A stretch of DNA of 64,000 nt from Bacillota bacterium (GTDB taxonomy: Bacteria; Bacillota; Clostridia; Saccharofermentanales; Fastidiosipilaceae), in NCBI GenBank assembly GCA_023388435.1, contig JAEWGG010000016.1, forward strand, positions 1-64,000. The letters are read 5' to 3'. Numbering within the stretch: the first letter of the stretch is position 1; each line of letters opens with the position of its first letter. The notes below the pieces were generated by a model that saw only the letters and a program-made list of their open reading frames with translations, had not been told where the DNA came from and searched no databases. Made by a program: the position numbers and the translations under genes. Below are positions 31,166 to 40,228 of the stretch, piece after piece.

Positions 31166-32302
31166 ATGGGCAGACGAATATTGCTGCTATTCGGAGGGGC
31201 GTCCACGGAGCATGAGATCTCCCAGCGTTCGGCCCGGACCATCGCGGAGGGCCTGCTGGAGGCGGGGGCGGAACTGGCCGTGGTGGGCATTGGCCGCCGT
31301 GGAGATTTCATCCCCTTCCACCTGGGGCTGGAGGAGATTACCGCCGGAGATTGGGAGCGGAGGGCCCGCGCTCAGCTGGAGGCTGAGGGGCTTGAGCTGA
31401 ACTATGCGCTCAGCCAGGGCTTTTCCGTTCGGGACCTGCTCTTCGCTCTGGCGGGGGGACCTGTGGATCTGGTCTTTCCTGCGGTGCATGGAATAAACTG
31501 TGAGGACGGGGCCCTGCAGGGATTGTTGACCCTGTCGGGCCTGCCCTATGTGGGCTCCCATGTTCTGGCCTCAGCGGCCTGCATGGATAAGGTGGTCACC
31601 AAGCGTCTGGTCCCTGCGGACATCCCGCAGCTGCCCTACCTGCTTCTGGAGCGCCAGGCCATACAGGCGGACATCTATGCGGAGATTCGCTATGTGGAGG
31701 AGGAGCTGGCCTACCCCTGCTTCGTGAAGCCCGCCAACGGAGGCTCTTCGGTGGGGGCCCAGAAGGCTGGCAATGAGGAGGAGCTCAAGCTTGCCCTGGA
31801 ACAGGCGGTCCAGTTTGACCACCAGATTCTGGTTGAGGAATTCTGCCCAGCCAGGGAGCTGGAGGTGGCAGTCCTCGGCAATGAGACGCCAGTGGCCGCC
31901 CAGGTGGGGGCGATAGAGGTCCAGGAAGAAGGGACTTTTTACGACTACAGCTCCAAGTATGAGAGTGCGACGGCGGCTGTGGTACGGGTTCCCGCAGAGA
32001 TTGAAGATTACCTTGCCGAGCGCCTGCGAGATATGGCACTGCGCATTTATAAATCCCTGGGCTGCCTCGGCCTGGCCCGTGTGGATTTCTTCTACAACGA
32101 GGAGCGCGACGCCATCTACTTCAATGAGATTAACAATCTTCCAGGCTTTACTTCCATTTCGGTCTATCCCCGAGCCTTTGCCGCGGCGGGCATCTCAGTC
32201 CCCGAGCTGGTGACCAGACTCTGCGACCTCGCCCTGGAGGCGCACAGCCGCCTGCAGCGCCGCGAGTGGGGGAAGGAGGCTGCCGATGGCCAGGGACAGT
32301 AA
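31166..32302 (+). CDS. ddl: D-alanine--D-alanine ligase
   Basis: A 378-residue ATP-grasp ligase producing D-Ala-D-Ala for MurF. It begins RRILLLFGGASTEHEISQRSA (N-terminal motif), and has DLVFPAVHGINCEDGALQG, YVGSHVLASAACMDKVVTK, YPCFVKPANGGSSVGAQKA and the metal-binding LARVDFFYNEERDAIYFNEINNLPGFTSISVYP read in parts. GAGGAGG at 31150-31156 precedes ATG 31166. It overlaps the next gene by 17 bases, so the two are translationally coupled. Confidence 0.97.
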   Translation: MGRRILLLFGGASTEHEISQRSARTIAEGLLEAGAELAVVGIGRRGDFIPFHLGLEEITAGDWERRARAQLEAEGLELNYALSQGFSVRDLLFALAGGPVDLVFPAVHGINCEDGALQGLLTLSGLPYVGSHVLASAACMDKVVTKRLVPADIPQLPYLLLERQAIQADIYAEIRYVEEELAYPCFVKPANGGSSVGAQKAGNEEELKLALEQAVQFDHQILVEEFCPARELEVAVLGNETPVAAQVGAIEVQEEGTFYDYSSKYESATAAVVRVPAEIEDYLAERLRDMALRIYKSLGCLGLARVDFFYNEERDAIYFNEINNLPGFTSISVYPRAFAAAGISVPELVTRLCDLALEAHSRLQRREWGKEAADGQGQ

Positions 32303-33044
32303 GGCAGAGCAGCGACGGAGCAGCGAAGCGACGGGGACATCCCAGCAGCCGCGAGCTCAGCACAGCCTGGGCCCCAGCCAGCGCTACCAGCGTGAGCAGG
32401 AGGCGATGAGGCGGCGGGAGGAGCGTTTGCGGGCCAGGGCTCAGGAAGCCCTGGACGAGCAGGCCCGCCAGGATTTGATCGGTTCCTGGGAGCAGGAGCA
32501 CAGCCGGCGCATCCAGCGCGAGACGGAGGAGATTGGCAAGATCTGTGAGAAGGCCCTGCGCTTCAGCAGTCTCCACTCCGTGAATGATATCTATGAGCAA
32601 AATAATCTGTGCAGCGGGGAGCGGGTCAGCATCCAGCTGGAGAGCCGCTACGGCCAGGGGGAAGAAGAACAGGTCTTTAATCTGGAGACCCAGGGCTCTT
32701 TCAAGCGCGAGGGCGAAAAGCTCACGCTGAGCTACGAGCTCCCAGAGGGAGGGGACGTCGTCCCTGGTCTGACCCGCATCCACTACGACGAGACCAGCCA
32801 GGAGGCCCATATGGAACGTGAGGGCCAGCACAGGGCCGAGCTTTATTTTCGTCCCCAGCACCTGGATGTCAGTGTCTATAACACGCCCTATGGAACGATG
32901 AGTATCCGCGTCTTTACGAAGGAGCTCCGCCACGAGCGACTGGAAGACGGGGGAAGGCTCAGCATCGACTATAATGTGCTTGTGCCGAATGAGGCTCCCA
33001 ACCATACGAAACTGCATTTGGAATATCATTTCATCAAGCGTTAA
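32286..33044 (+). CDS. DUF1934 (YwiB-like) beta-barrel protein with charged N-terminal extension
   Basis: 252 residues. Residues 1-105 are highly charged and predicted helical (RYQREQEAMRRREERLRARA). The C-terminal 145 residues match the calycin-like DUF1934/YwiB fold: VSIQLESRYGQGEEEQV, LSYELPEG, VSVYNTPYGTMSIRVFTKEL and the closing strand LHLEYHFIK. The family function is unknown. It overlaps ddl by 17 bases and is followed by the SH3-domain protein gene; an envelope-linked role is suggested only by neighbours. Confidence 0.8.
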   Translation: MARDSKAEQRRSSEATGTSQQPRAQHSLGPSQRYQREQEAMRRREERLRARAQEALDEQARQDLIGSWEQEHSRRIQRETEEIGKICEKALRFSSLHSVNDIYEQNNLCSGERVSIQLESRYGQGEEEQVFNLETQGSFKREGEKLTLSYELPEGGDVVPGLTRIHYDETSQEAHMEREGQHRAELYFRPQHLDVSVYNTPYGTMSIRVFTKELRHERLEDGGRLSIDYNVLVPNEAPNHTKLHLEYHFIKR

Positions 33045-33076
33045 GCCGCTTTCTGGCCCCAGAGAAAGGAGCAGAT

Positions 33077-34666
33077 ATGGCCCCGAACAGATACGACGAA
33101 CAGAATTACCAGGGCGACAAGGAGCTGCTGGGCGGAGCTTACCAGGAATCTCAGAACTCCCAGGACTTCCAGGACTTTCAGGATTTCCAGGATTTCCAGG
33201 GCTCCCCGGATGAGCTCCAGGAGCAGGATCAGGGCGCTTTTTATGCCTATGAGCGTGAGGATCGGCCCCGCGCCTACGACCAGCCCATCTACTACGGAGA
33301 CGAGGAGGAGAGTGGGGGCCTGCCCGAGAACCGCAAACGGCCACTCTACCTGTGGATCATCCTCCCACTGCTGCTCCTCCTGATCCTCATTGTCAGCCTG
33401 ATTTGGAAGTTTACTCAGGCCAGGGATCCCTTTGCCGCCGCCTTGGAACAGGGTCAGCGCAGCCAGGTGCTGAGCTATTTGGACAAGGGCCAGGGCCAGA
33501 TTCAGGATGAGAGGACCCAGGACTTCCTGCGCCGCAGCCTCAAGGAAATCTCGACGGAGTACAAGGCCGGCAAGCTCGACGCCAAGGAGGCGGGAGATTT
33601 ACTGGCAAAAGTCAAATCCTACCTGGTCTCCGAGGAGGACGCCAAACAGGCTGATATCTACATCAAGGAGATCCAGCGTGCGGTCACACAGAACGCCGCT
33701 GAGGAGGCGCTCAAGGCGGCCCGCGACTTCGCCGCCAAGAAGGACTACATCGCGGCTCTGAAACAGCTGGAGGCTGTCAAGAAGGACAGTTCCCTGTACG
33801 CCGAGGCTGAGAAGCTGAGCCAGCAGTATGCCAAGGAGGTCTTCGGCCAGATTAAGACAACTCTGGAGCAGTCCGTGCAGAATAAGGAGCTGGACCAGGC
33901 CAGAAAGTATCTGGAGAGCAATCGTCAGCTTGTCTCCGCTGAGCAGTATAAGGAGCTCGAGAAGCTGATTCCCGCCGAGTCCAAGGCGACGGACAGTCAG
34001 GGTGGCGAACAGCCCAGGCAGACGGAGCAGGCCCAATCTGAAGCGGGGCAGGCCTCCGAGTCCCAGACTGCAAACAAGTCTGAGGACCAGGCTAGCCAGG
34101 ACCAGCAGAGTCGGCTGGACCGTCTCCGCGGCCACGGACAGGAGCTGCTTGAGGCCGAGCGCTACGATCAGCTGATTGATCTCGTAGATGAGCAGTCCAC
34201 GGCGGACCAGGCCCAGCTCCGGGATCTGCGGGACAAGGCCTATATCCGCTGGCTGAGAAATATTCAGGAGCGCACGGAGGCCGCCCTGGCGGCAGGGGAT
34301 GCCGACACGGCCCTGGCCGTCCTGGACGAGTCCTACATGTACATGGCTGAGGACAGCCGTTACCTCAAGCTGCTGGATAAGGCCAAGAAGCTGAAGGCCG
34401 ATCAGGCTAAAGCCAGTGCAAGCCAGCCTGAGCAGCCTGCTTTCACCGCAGGGCGCAAGGGTCACGGCCTTGAGAATATGAATCTCCGTGAGGCCCCGAC
34501 CCAGCGTAGCGCCGTGGTGGGAACCCTGGATATCGGCCAGGAATTCGTCCTCCTCGACGTCGACGTGCCCGACAATCCTGTCTGGTACTACGTGCAGGTC
34601 GGTGAACAGAAGGGCTGGGTCTGCGCCCGTGCGGGGGACCGCTACTTCGTCCAGCTTGACAACTGA
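33077..34666 (+). CDS. Membrane-anchored protein with C-terminal SH3b domain
   Basis: 529 residues. A cytoplasmic N-terminus of about 95 residues includes a QDF tripeptide repeat (residues 29-41); one transmembrane helix follows (LYLWIILPLLLLLILIVSLIW). The outside part is a long helical, Lys/Glu/Ala/Gln-rich region resembling tetratricopeptide-like repeats, and the C-terminal 65 residues form a bacterial SH3-type domain (ENMNLREAPTQRSAVVGTLD...GWVCARAGDRYFVQ). SH3b domains often bind peptidoglycan, so a wall-sensing or anchoring role is likely by family knowledge. AAAGGAG precedes ATG 33077. A terminator follows. Confidence 0.8.
   Translation: MAPNRYDEQNYQGDKELLGGAYQESQNSQDFQDFQDFQDFQGSPDELQEQDQGAFYAYEREDRPRAYDQPIYYGDEEESGGLPENRKRPLYLWIILPLLLLLILIVSLIWKFTQARDPFAAALEQGQRSQVLSYLDKGQGQIQDERTQDFLRRSLKEISTEYKAGKLDAKEAGDLLAKVKSYLVSEEDAKQADIYIKEIQRAVTQNAAEEALKAARDFAAKKDYIAALKQLEAVKKDSSLYAEAEKLSQQYAKEVFGQIKTTLEQSVQNKELDQARKYLESNRQLVSAEQYKELEKLIPAESKATDSQGGEQPRQTEQAQSEAGQASESQTANKSEDQASQDQQSRLDRLRGHGQELLEAERYDQLIDLVDEQSTADQAQLRDLRDKAYIRWLRNIQERTEAALAAGDADTALAVLDESYMYMAEDSRYLKLLDKAKKLKADQAKASASQPEQPAFTAGRKGHGLENMNLREAPTQRSAVVGTLDIGQEFVLLDVDVPDNPVWYYVQVGEQKGWVCARAGDRYFVQLDN
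33161..33196 (+). repeat. Four tandem 9-base repeats (CAGGAYTTY)
   Basis: CAGGACTTC, CAGGACTTT, CAGGATTTC and CAGGATTTC in direct tandem, encoding QDFQDFQDFQDF in the cytoplasmic tail of the SH3b protein. Units are in frame, so copy-number changes would not shift the reading frame. Confidence 0.8.
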
Positions 34667-34710
34667 AAATGGCAACTACGGCTGCTGCAGATGCAGCTGC
34701 CGGAGCAAAG

Positions 34711-34744
34711 AAGAGCCCTCCCGCGGCAGGGGAGGGCTCTTGTC
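34711..34744 (+). terminator. Probable terminator after the SH3b protein gene
   Basis: AAGAGCCCTCCC (34711-34722) and GGGAGGGCTCTT (34730-34741) form a 12-base perfect stem; only TTGTCT follows, so termination may be incomplete and the next gene could receive read-through. Confidence 0.7.
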
Positions 34745-34762
34745 TATCGTGAGAGGAGCACT

Positions 34763-35764
34763 ATGGCAGATTTAGGAATCGTGAGAAGTCACAGCGTCCA
34801 GGAGCTACAGCAGGCCCTGTCCTCCCGGGAGATGGCGGACTATGTGCGCTGCTGTGAGGCCCAGTTCATGCGCCAGACGGCGGAGCTGGCCTATCAAGTG
34901 GCCTGGGACCCTGAATTGCGGGCGATTTTTATCGCAGGCCCCAGTTCTTCAGGGAAGACCACATTTAATGAGCGCCTGTCCTCAGCCCTCCACATGCATG
35001 GACGGCCGACCTGCAATCTCTCCCTGGACGACTACTACCGAGATGCTCTGGTTCCTGACTGGATTGACGGGCGTCCGGACCTGGAGAGCCTGGGGACTCT
35101 GGACGTTGAGCTGATGTCGGAGCACATCGCCCGCCTCCTGGAGGGCGAGACGGTGGATGTGCCGCGTTTTGACTTCATGACTCGGCGTCGTGTCTACGAG
35201 CCCGGACGTCAGCTGCGTATGCCGCCCCGCGGTATCCTGCTTGTGGAGGGTCTCCACGGCCTGGCTCCAGAGGTGGTCCAGGACCTGCCCCGCTCCAGCT
35301 ATCGCCGCATCCTCATCATGCCCTACGCCCAACTGGTCGATGAGGAGCAAAAAGAGCTGCTGGGACCCCGCGAGATCCGCATGCTGCGCCGTCTCTGCAG
35401 GGACAGTCGCCACCGCAATACCTCCCCCCTGGTGACCCTGGATTACTGGCCCATGCTGGATTATAGCGAGCAGACCATGCTGCCCCTCTACATTCAGGAG
35501 GCGGACGACTTCGTCAACTCGGCCATGGGCTATGAGTTCTGCGTCATGCCACACCTGGCTGAGGCACTGATTGAACAGGATCTGGAGCTGCACCGCCAGG
35601 GCCAGCTTGGCAAACCCGCCTTTCTGCCCGCGGGCCAGGACTTCGCCCAGTTGGATCTGGCCCTGGCTGAGGCGGAAAAAATTCTTAAGATTGCCCGGAG
35701 GCTGCCCTCGGTAGATCCAGAGATCGTCCCCCCGAACTCGATACTTAACGAGTTCATTCACTAG
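34763..35764 (+). CDS. Uridine kinase-like P-loop kinase
   Basis: A 333-residue protein. The Walker A motif is IAGPSSSGKTTFNERL (residues about 56-71), followed by CNLSLDDYYRDALVPDW and VPRFDFMTRRR, the uridine kinase/phosphoribulokinase pattern, and LLVEGLHGLAPEV. Clostridia often carry a longer version in which this kinase domain follows a TGS/threonyl-tRNA-synthetase-like region; that region is absent here. The substrate is probably uridine/cytidine but not provable. ATG 34763 follows GAGAGGAG; an upstream in-frame reading runs through the terminator and is rejected. Confidence 0.85.
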   Translation: MADLGIVRSHSVQELQQALSSREMADYVRCCEAQFMRQTAELAYQVAWDPELRAIFIAGPSSSGKTTFNERLSSALHMHGRPTCNLSLDDYYRDALVPDWIDGRPDLESLGTLDVELMSEHIARLLEGETVDVPRFDFMTRRRVYEPGRQLRMPPRGILLVEGLHGLAPEVVQDLPRSSYRRILIMPYAQLVDEEQKELLGPREIRMLRRLCRDSRHRNTSPLVTLDYWPMLDYSEQTMLPLYIQEADDFVNSAMGYEFCVMPHLAEALIEQDLELHRQGQLGKPAFLPAGQDFAQLDLALAEAEKILKIARRLPSVDPEIVPPNSILNEFIH

Positions 35765-35783
35765 AAAGTCTGTGAGGTCGGCC

Positions 35784-37514
35784 ATGTTTTGCTTGACGGC
35801 AGCTGAGCAGCGGGCCCTGGACCGCTATGCAGTGGAGCGGGGCATAGCCCTGGATCTTCTGATGGAGGCGGCGGGCCTGCAAGTCTATAACTGGATACAG
35901 CGGGCCCAGGAGGCGGGACTCCTGGCCCCAGACCTGCAGGTCCTGATTTTTTGCGGACGGGGCAATAATGCCGGAGACGGCTATGTCCTGGCCCGCCATC
36001 TCGCGGGCGCTGCATATACCTGGGCCCTGTATGAGGAGGATGTGGAACGGGCGGCGGGTTTCACCCAGGCCCTCGCCCAGGCCCGCCAGGCCGCACTGGC
36101 CCAGGGTCAGACCTTCGGAAGCTGGGCTGAGGGTAGGGCGAGGATTGAGGCCTGGATGTCCGTCCAGACCAGGACACAGAGTCTGACTCAGAGCTCTGTG
36201 GCAGATTCAGAACAGGGGGCAAGGCTCCTGGCCTGGCCCGATACCGTATTCCCCCTGCCCCGCTGCTGGGAGGAGGGCGGCCGGCGGCCTGGTCCCTGCA
36301 AGCTCCTCGTTGTGGATGCTGTCTATGGAAGTGGCTTTTCCTGCGCCCGCGGCCTCAGTGCGGAGGCCAGCAGCCTCTTCGCCCTCTGGGCCAAGGCGCG
36401 GGAGGAGGCTGGACTGGCCGTCCTCTCCGTGGACATCCCCAGCGGGGTCTCGGCGGATGATGGTAGCGCAGCTCCTGGAGCCTGTCGTGCGGACTGGACC
36501 CTGAGCTTTGTCGCAGCGAAGACGGGCCTCCTCTCAGCCCCTGGCAGGGTCCTGGCCGGGGATATCTACGTGGCGCAGATCGGTCTGGGCCCCCAGCTGC
36601 TCCGTGATTTCTGGCAGACCCAGGGCGGTTTTAGTACGGCCTGTTTACGTGGCGAGGACCTGGCTCAAGCCAGACCAAGGCGCAGCTGGGACAGCCACAA
36701 GACCCGCCAGGGTCGGGCTCTCTTCTGCTGTGGGAGCAGGGGTCTCCAGGGGGCGGCCCAGCTGGCCCTTCTGGCTGCGACGCGAATGGGTCTGGGCTAC
36801 ATCCATGCCCTGGTCGATCCAGAGGACTATTCAGCGGCCCTTGCCGCACAGCCAGCCGTACTCTGGCGCAAGTGGACTGGGGGCCTTGATACGGAGCTCT
36901 GTAACTTGCTGCGGAAGCAGGACCTGGTCCTGCTCGGCCCAGGCTGGGGACCCGACTACGATGGCTGTCGCCGCGCCCTTCTGGACCTTGCCCTGCTGGA
37001 GGCCAGGCAGCTGGTTCTGGATGCGGACGCCCTGAACCTGCTTGCCCAGGACAGGGGACACTATCAGGAGCTGCTGCGGGAGCGCCGCAAGAGGGGCCTG
37101 GCGAAGCCCGTGCTGACCCCGCATACGGGCGAATTCCAGCGCCTCTGTCCAGAGCTGCAGAACGGCTCCAGCCGCTTAGAGGCCTGTTTGCAGGCAGCTG
37201 AGACCTACAGCTCCGTCCTCCTTCTAAAAGGCTTTGCAACGGTTGTTGCAGATGCCGAGGCCCGGCCCCGCTGCTACCTCAACAGCACGGGTGGACCGAG
37301 CCTTGCCAGGGCGGGAACAGGGGACATACTCTCCGGGCTCCTGGCAGCCCTCCTGGCTCAGGGCCAGGAACCGCTGCTGGCCGCCGCTCAGGCGGCCCAT
37401 ATACACGGTCTGGCAGGAGATCTGAGCGCCCAGCGTTGGGGCCTTCTAGGGGCTAGCACAGAACGGATTTTAGACGGACTTGAACTGGCCCAGGAGGCCC
37501 TTGGATGGCACTGA
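35784..37514 (+). CDS. nnr: Bifunctional NAD(P)HX epimerase/dehydratase
   Basis: 576 residues with two fused repair domains. The N-terminal epimerase (YjeF-N) half has LLMEAAGLQVYNWI, FCGRGNNAGDGYVLARHLAG and SVDIPSGVSADDG. The C-terminal ADP-dependent dehydratase half has ALFCCGSRGLQGAAQLA, LGPGWGP, LDADALNLL, TPHTGEFQRLCPE and GGPSLARAGTGDILSGLLAA (the ribokinase-like active site). It repairs hydrated NAD(P)H. ATG 35784 is chosen for the GTGAGGT at 35772-35778. A stretch at about residues 115-165 is variable insert. It overlaps the next gene by ten bases. Confidence 0.93.
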   Translation: MFCLTAAEQRALDRYAVERGIALDLLMEAAGLQVYNWIQRAQEAGLLAPDLQVLIFCGRGNNAGDGYVLARHLAGAAYTWALYEEDVERAAGFTQALAQARQAALAQGQTFGSWAEGRARIEAWMSVQTRTQSLTQSSVADSEQGARLLAWPDTVFPLPRCWEEGGRRPGPCKLLVVDAVYGSGFSCARGLSAEASSLFALWAKAREEAGLAVLSVDIPSGVSADDGSAAPGACRADWTLSFVAAKTGLLSAPGRVLAGDIYVAQIGLGPQLLRDFWQTQGGFSTACLRGEDLAQARPRRSWDSHKTRQGRALFCCGSRGLQGAAQLALLAATRMGLGYIHALVDPEDYSAALAAQPAVLWRKWTGGLDTELCNLLRKQDLVLLGPGWGPDYDGCRRALLDLALLEARQLVLDADALNLLAQDRGHYQELLRERRKRGLAKPVLTPHTGEFQRLCPELQNGSSRLEACLQAAETYSSVLLLKGFATVVADAEARPRCYLNSTGGPSLARAGTGDILSGLLAALLAQGQEPLLAAAQAAHIHGLAGDLSAQRWGLLGASTERILDGLELAQEALGWH

Positions 37515-38278
37515 GACCCAGGAGGGCAAGGGAGCGGCGCTGGATACACGAGGATGGACAGGGCCGCATCTATGTGCGTCAGCGGCCTGGACAGCGACGT
37601 ATCTACCTGCGTCTCAGCCCTGATGCCCGCCGCCTGGAAATTACGGCCCCCTTAGGTCTCAGCTCCCAGGCTCTGCTGGACCTGGTCCAGGAGGAGCTGC
37701 TTCGGCTCCGCCAACGCCAGGCCAGCCTCCTGGCCACCCGGCCCCAAGCGGGACAGCGTTATGCCCCCGGGAGCAGGCACTGGCTCTGGGGCCAGACCTA
37801 CCCGCTGGAGCGGCGCAGCTTGGAGCAGGGAAAGCCCCGCCTTGAGTGGACGGGAACTCACTTCTGTCTCAGCAGCAGGGGCACAGTTCAGGACGCAGAC
37901 GGCTATAAGTTGTTTACTGAATTTTATAAATGTCAACTATTGCTGGAACTGGAGCAGATTCTTCCCCACTACTGTGCCCAAATGGGTCTGCCGAGACCGC
38001 AGATCAGTCTCCGCCCGATGCGCAGCCGCTGGGGCTCCTGCAGTCCGGGACGGGCCAGTATCCGCTTGAATACGGACCTGGCGAAGCTTCCGCGAAGCGC
38101 CCTGAACTACGTCCTGGTCCACGAACTGTTACACTTCTATCATCCGGACCACAGTCCGGCCTTTTATACGGCTTTGAGCCGTAACTATCCCGCCTGGCCC
38201 CGGCTACATGAGCAGCTGAGGCAGTGGCCCAAGGAGGTCCCCCTGCTCGGCCAGGACTGGCCGGACAGGACCGATTAA
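37505..38278 (+). CDS. YgjP-like (DUF45, M48-related) metallopeptidase
   Basis: 257 residues. The zinc motif HELLHFYHPDHSPAFY (the usual HExxH plus downstream His) is near residue 205, preceded by MRSRWGSCSPGRASIRLNTDLAKLP and LNYVLVHE, the standard YgjP/DUF45 order. The N-terminal 70 residues (RIYLRLSPDARRLEITAPLG) are the family's beta-rich region. No signal peptide, so cytoplasmic. It overlaps the preceding NAD(P)HX repair gene and is followed after ten bases by the GntR gene. Confidence 0.88.
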   Translation: MALRPRRARERRWIHEDGQGRIYVRQRPGQRRIYLRLSPDARRLEITAPLGLSSQALLDLVQEELLRLRQRQASLLATRPQAGQRYAPGSRHWLWGQTYPLERRSLEQGKPRLEWTGTHFCLSSRGTVQDADGYKLFTEFYKCQLLLELEQILPHYCAQMGLPRPQISLRPMRSRWGSCSPGRASIRLNTDLAKLPRSALNYVLVHELLHFYHPDHSPAFYTALSRNYPAWPRLHEQLRQWPKEVPLLGQDWPDRTD

Positions 38279-38288
38279 GGAGTAGCGT

Positions 38289-39008
38289 ATGGCCCATCAG
38301 CCGCTCTACCGTCGCATTTACGAAGTCCTCAAAAAAGAAATCAGCAGCGGACAGTTCCGTCCCGGAGAGCTGCTGCCTACCGAGCCGCAGCTCCAGGAGC
38401 GCTTCGGCGTCAGCCGCAGCCCCCTGCGCCAGGCCCTGGCCCTACTCGCCCAGGAGGGCTATGTGCGGGCCATCCAGGGCTATGGGACCGAGGTTCTGAA
38501 CCCCGAGCTCTGGCGGTCGGATGCCCAGCGCCGCTACCGCCAGCAGAGTTCCATGACCCAGCTCCTGTCCACAGAGACGGAGCGGGTGGAGACCCGCAGC
38601 GTCAGTATTGATCAGATCGAGGCCGACCAGCAGCTGGCGGGCCAGCTGCTGGTCAGTCCTGGAGCCAGCTGCTGGCGCGTCCAGCGCCTCCTCTATCGCG
38701 GCGGACAGCCTCTGGCCATCGGCAGCCAGTATGTGGAGGCTCGAAGCCTTCCGGAGCTGGACAGCTTTCAGGCGGGCCGCCAGCGCTTTAGTGATTTTTT
38801 CTTCGACCACTGTGGCTTGGAGCCCAATAAGATTCGCCAGGAGATCTGGGCCTGCCAGGCCGACCTCGCCCAGGCCCAGCTGCTCCAGATGCCCGACCCC
38901 CGCATTCTCCTGCGCGTGGAGCGCCAGATCCTGGCTGGAGAGGACCTGCTCTGGTTTGAGTCCTACTTCATCCGGGCCAGCCGCTGGACCTGGCATCAGG
39001 AGCTGTGA
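38289..39008 (+). CDS. GntR-family (HutC/UTRA-type) transcriptional regulator
   Basis: 239 residues. The winged helix-turn-helix is at residues 5-70 (LYRRIYEVLKKEISSGQFRP, then GELLPTEPQLQERFGVSRSP and LRQALALLAQEGYVRAIQG). The UTRA effector domain covers about 90-235, with ACWRVQRLLYRGGQPLAIGS-like strands. AAGGAG at 38277-38282 overlaps the preceding stop. Effector and targets are unknown; closeness to the XdhC/ATP-grasp genes that follow suggests local control, but I see no clear operator. Confidence 0.9.
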   Translation: MAHQPLYRRIYEVLKKEISSGQFRPGELLPTEPQLQERFGVSRSPLRQALALLAQEGYVRAIQGYGTEVLNPELWRSDAQRRYRQQSSMTQLLSTETERVETRSVSIDQIEADQQLAGQLLVSPGASCWRVQRLLYRGGQPLAIGSQYVEARSLPELDSFQAGRQRFSDFFFDHCGLEPNKIRQEIWACQADLAQAQLLQMPDPRILLRVERQILAGEDLLWFESYFIRASRWTWHQEL

Positions 39009-39115
39009 CGCTTCTGCGTTCGGTATCTGAGACTCAGAAGGGAAGGCTTCCGGCCCTCCCGGCTGGAAAATCGCTAAAATAGCTTTACATACAGAAAATG
39101 AGAGGAGCTGGGAAG

Positions 39116-40228
39116 ATGTTTGAGGTATATCAGGAGGCACAGCGCCGCCTGCACCAGGAGGGGCGGGTTCTGATTCTGACACACTTGGCTGAGCAGCCTC
39201 AGATCCTGCCGCGGAAGTGGGCCCTCTCGGCCCGCAATTTGGAGGCGGACTTGGAAGCTCTGGGCTTCGGGGAGCAGATGGGGGAAGTTAAAGAGGCGGC
39301 CCTGCGTCTGCTGGAAAGCTGGCAGCCACAGCAGCTGGCCTGTGCGGATGGGAGCAGCCTGCTGCTCGAGGGCTACCGGGCCCCGGCCCGCGTCTTTCTC
39401 TTCGGTGCAGGGACGGTGTCAACGGCCCTGGTACCTGTCTTGGCGGCCCTTGACTTCGCGGTGACGGTGATTGACGACCGTCTGCAATTCGCCAATCCGG
39501 AGCGCCTGCCCCAGGCGAGCCGCGTCCTTTGCCGGCCCTTTGAGGGCGTGACGGAGGAGCTGGACATCGGCCCCGAAGACTATGTGCTCATCATCACACG
39601 GGGGCACCAGTACGACCGGGCCTGTCTTGAGCAGCTCCTGCCCCTGCCCCGGGCCTACCTCGGTATGATTGGCTCTCGCTCCCGTGTCGCCGGGGTGCGT
39701 AAGCTGATGCGCGAGCGCGGTTTCAGCGAGGAGCAACTGGCCGATCTCACGGCGCCGATTGGTCTGAATATCGGGGCCATAGGACCGGAGGAAATCGCTA
39801 TTTCCATAGCTGCCCAGCTGATCTGCCAGCGCCGGCTGGGGCAGGTGGAGGCCCTGGAAGCGGGTCAGCGTCCGCGGCGGGGAGCCGTTGTGGACATGGA
39901 TATGGATGTTCTACAGGCCTTTGCGGAGGGGGCCCAGATACTTGACCCCCAGCAGGCCACAGCCATTTTGACCATATTGGAGGCCAGTGGTTCCGTGCCG
40001 CGGGTGGCGGGGGCCAAGATGCTCCTGCAGGAGGACGGCCGCATGGTGGGCAGTGTCGGCGGTGGCTGCAGTGAGGGAGAGGCCCTGCAGAGGGCCCGCG
40101 ACTTGCTGGATACGGGCGGACATGCTGAGCAGATGGTCTATCTGAATAATTCGGCAGCGGCCGAGGCGGGCATGGCCTGTGGGGGTAAAATGCGTATCCT
40201 CATTGAGGCCTACCCGGCGGAACGATGA
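39116..40228 (+). CDS. XdhC/CoxI-family protein with permuted domain order
   Basis: 370 residues. After about 85 N-terminal residues comes the NAD-binding Rossmann domain (ARVFLFGAGTVSTALVPVLA, VIDDRLQFANPERLP, YVLIITRGHQYD, YLGMIGSRSRVAGVRKLM, IGLNIGAIGPEEIAISIAAQ), and then the CoxI/XdhC domain (ILEASGSVPRVAGAKMLLQEDGR, VGSVGGGCSEGEAL, MACGGKMRILIEAY). In E. coli-like XdhC the order is reversed; the order here is also found in clostridial relatives. XdhC proteins mature molybdenum hydroxylases; no such enzyme is visible here. ATG 39116 follows AGAGGAG. It overlaps the next gene by four bases. Confidence 0.85.
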   Translation: MFEVYQEAQRRLHQEGRVLILTHLAEQPQILPRKWALSARNLEADLEALGFGEQMGEVKEAALRLLESWQPQQLACADGSSLLLEGYRAPARVFLFGAGTVSTALVPVLAALDFAVTVIDDRLQFANPERLPQASRVLCRPFEGVTEELDIGPEDYVLIITRGHQYDRACLEQLLPLPRAYLGMIGSRSRVAGVRKLMRERGFSEEQLADLTAPIGLNIGAIGPEEIAISIAAQLICQRRLGQVEALEAGQRPRRGAVVDMDMDVLQAFAEGAQILDPQQATAILTILEASGSVPRVAGAKMLLQEDGRMVGSVGGGCSEGEALQRARDLLDTGGHAEQMVYLNNSAAAEAGMACGGKMRILIEAYPAER

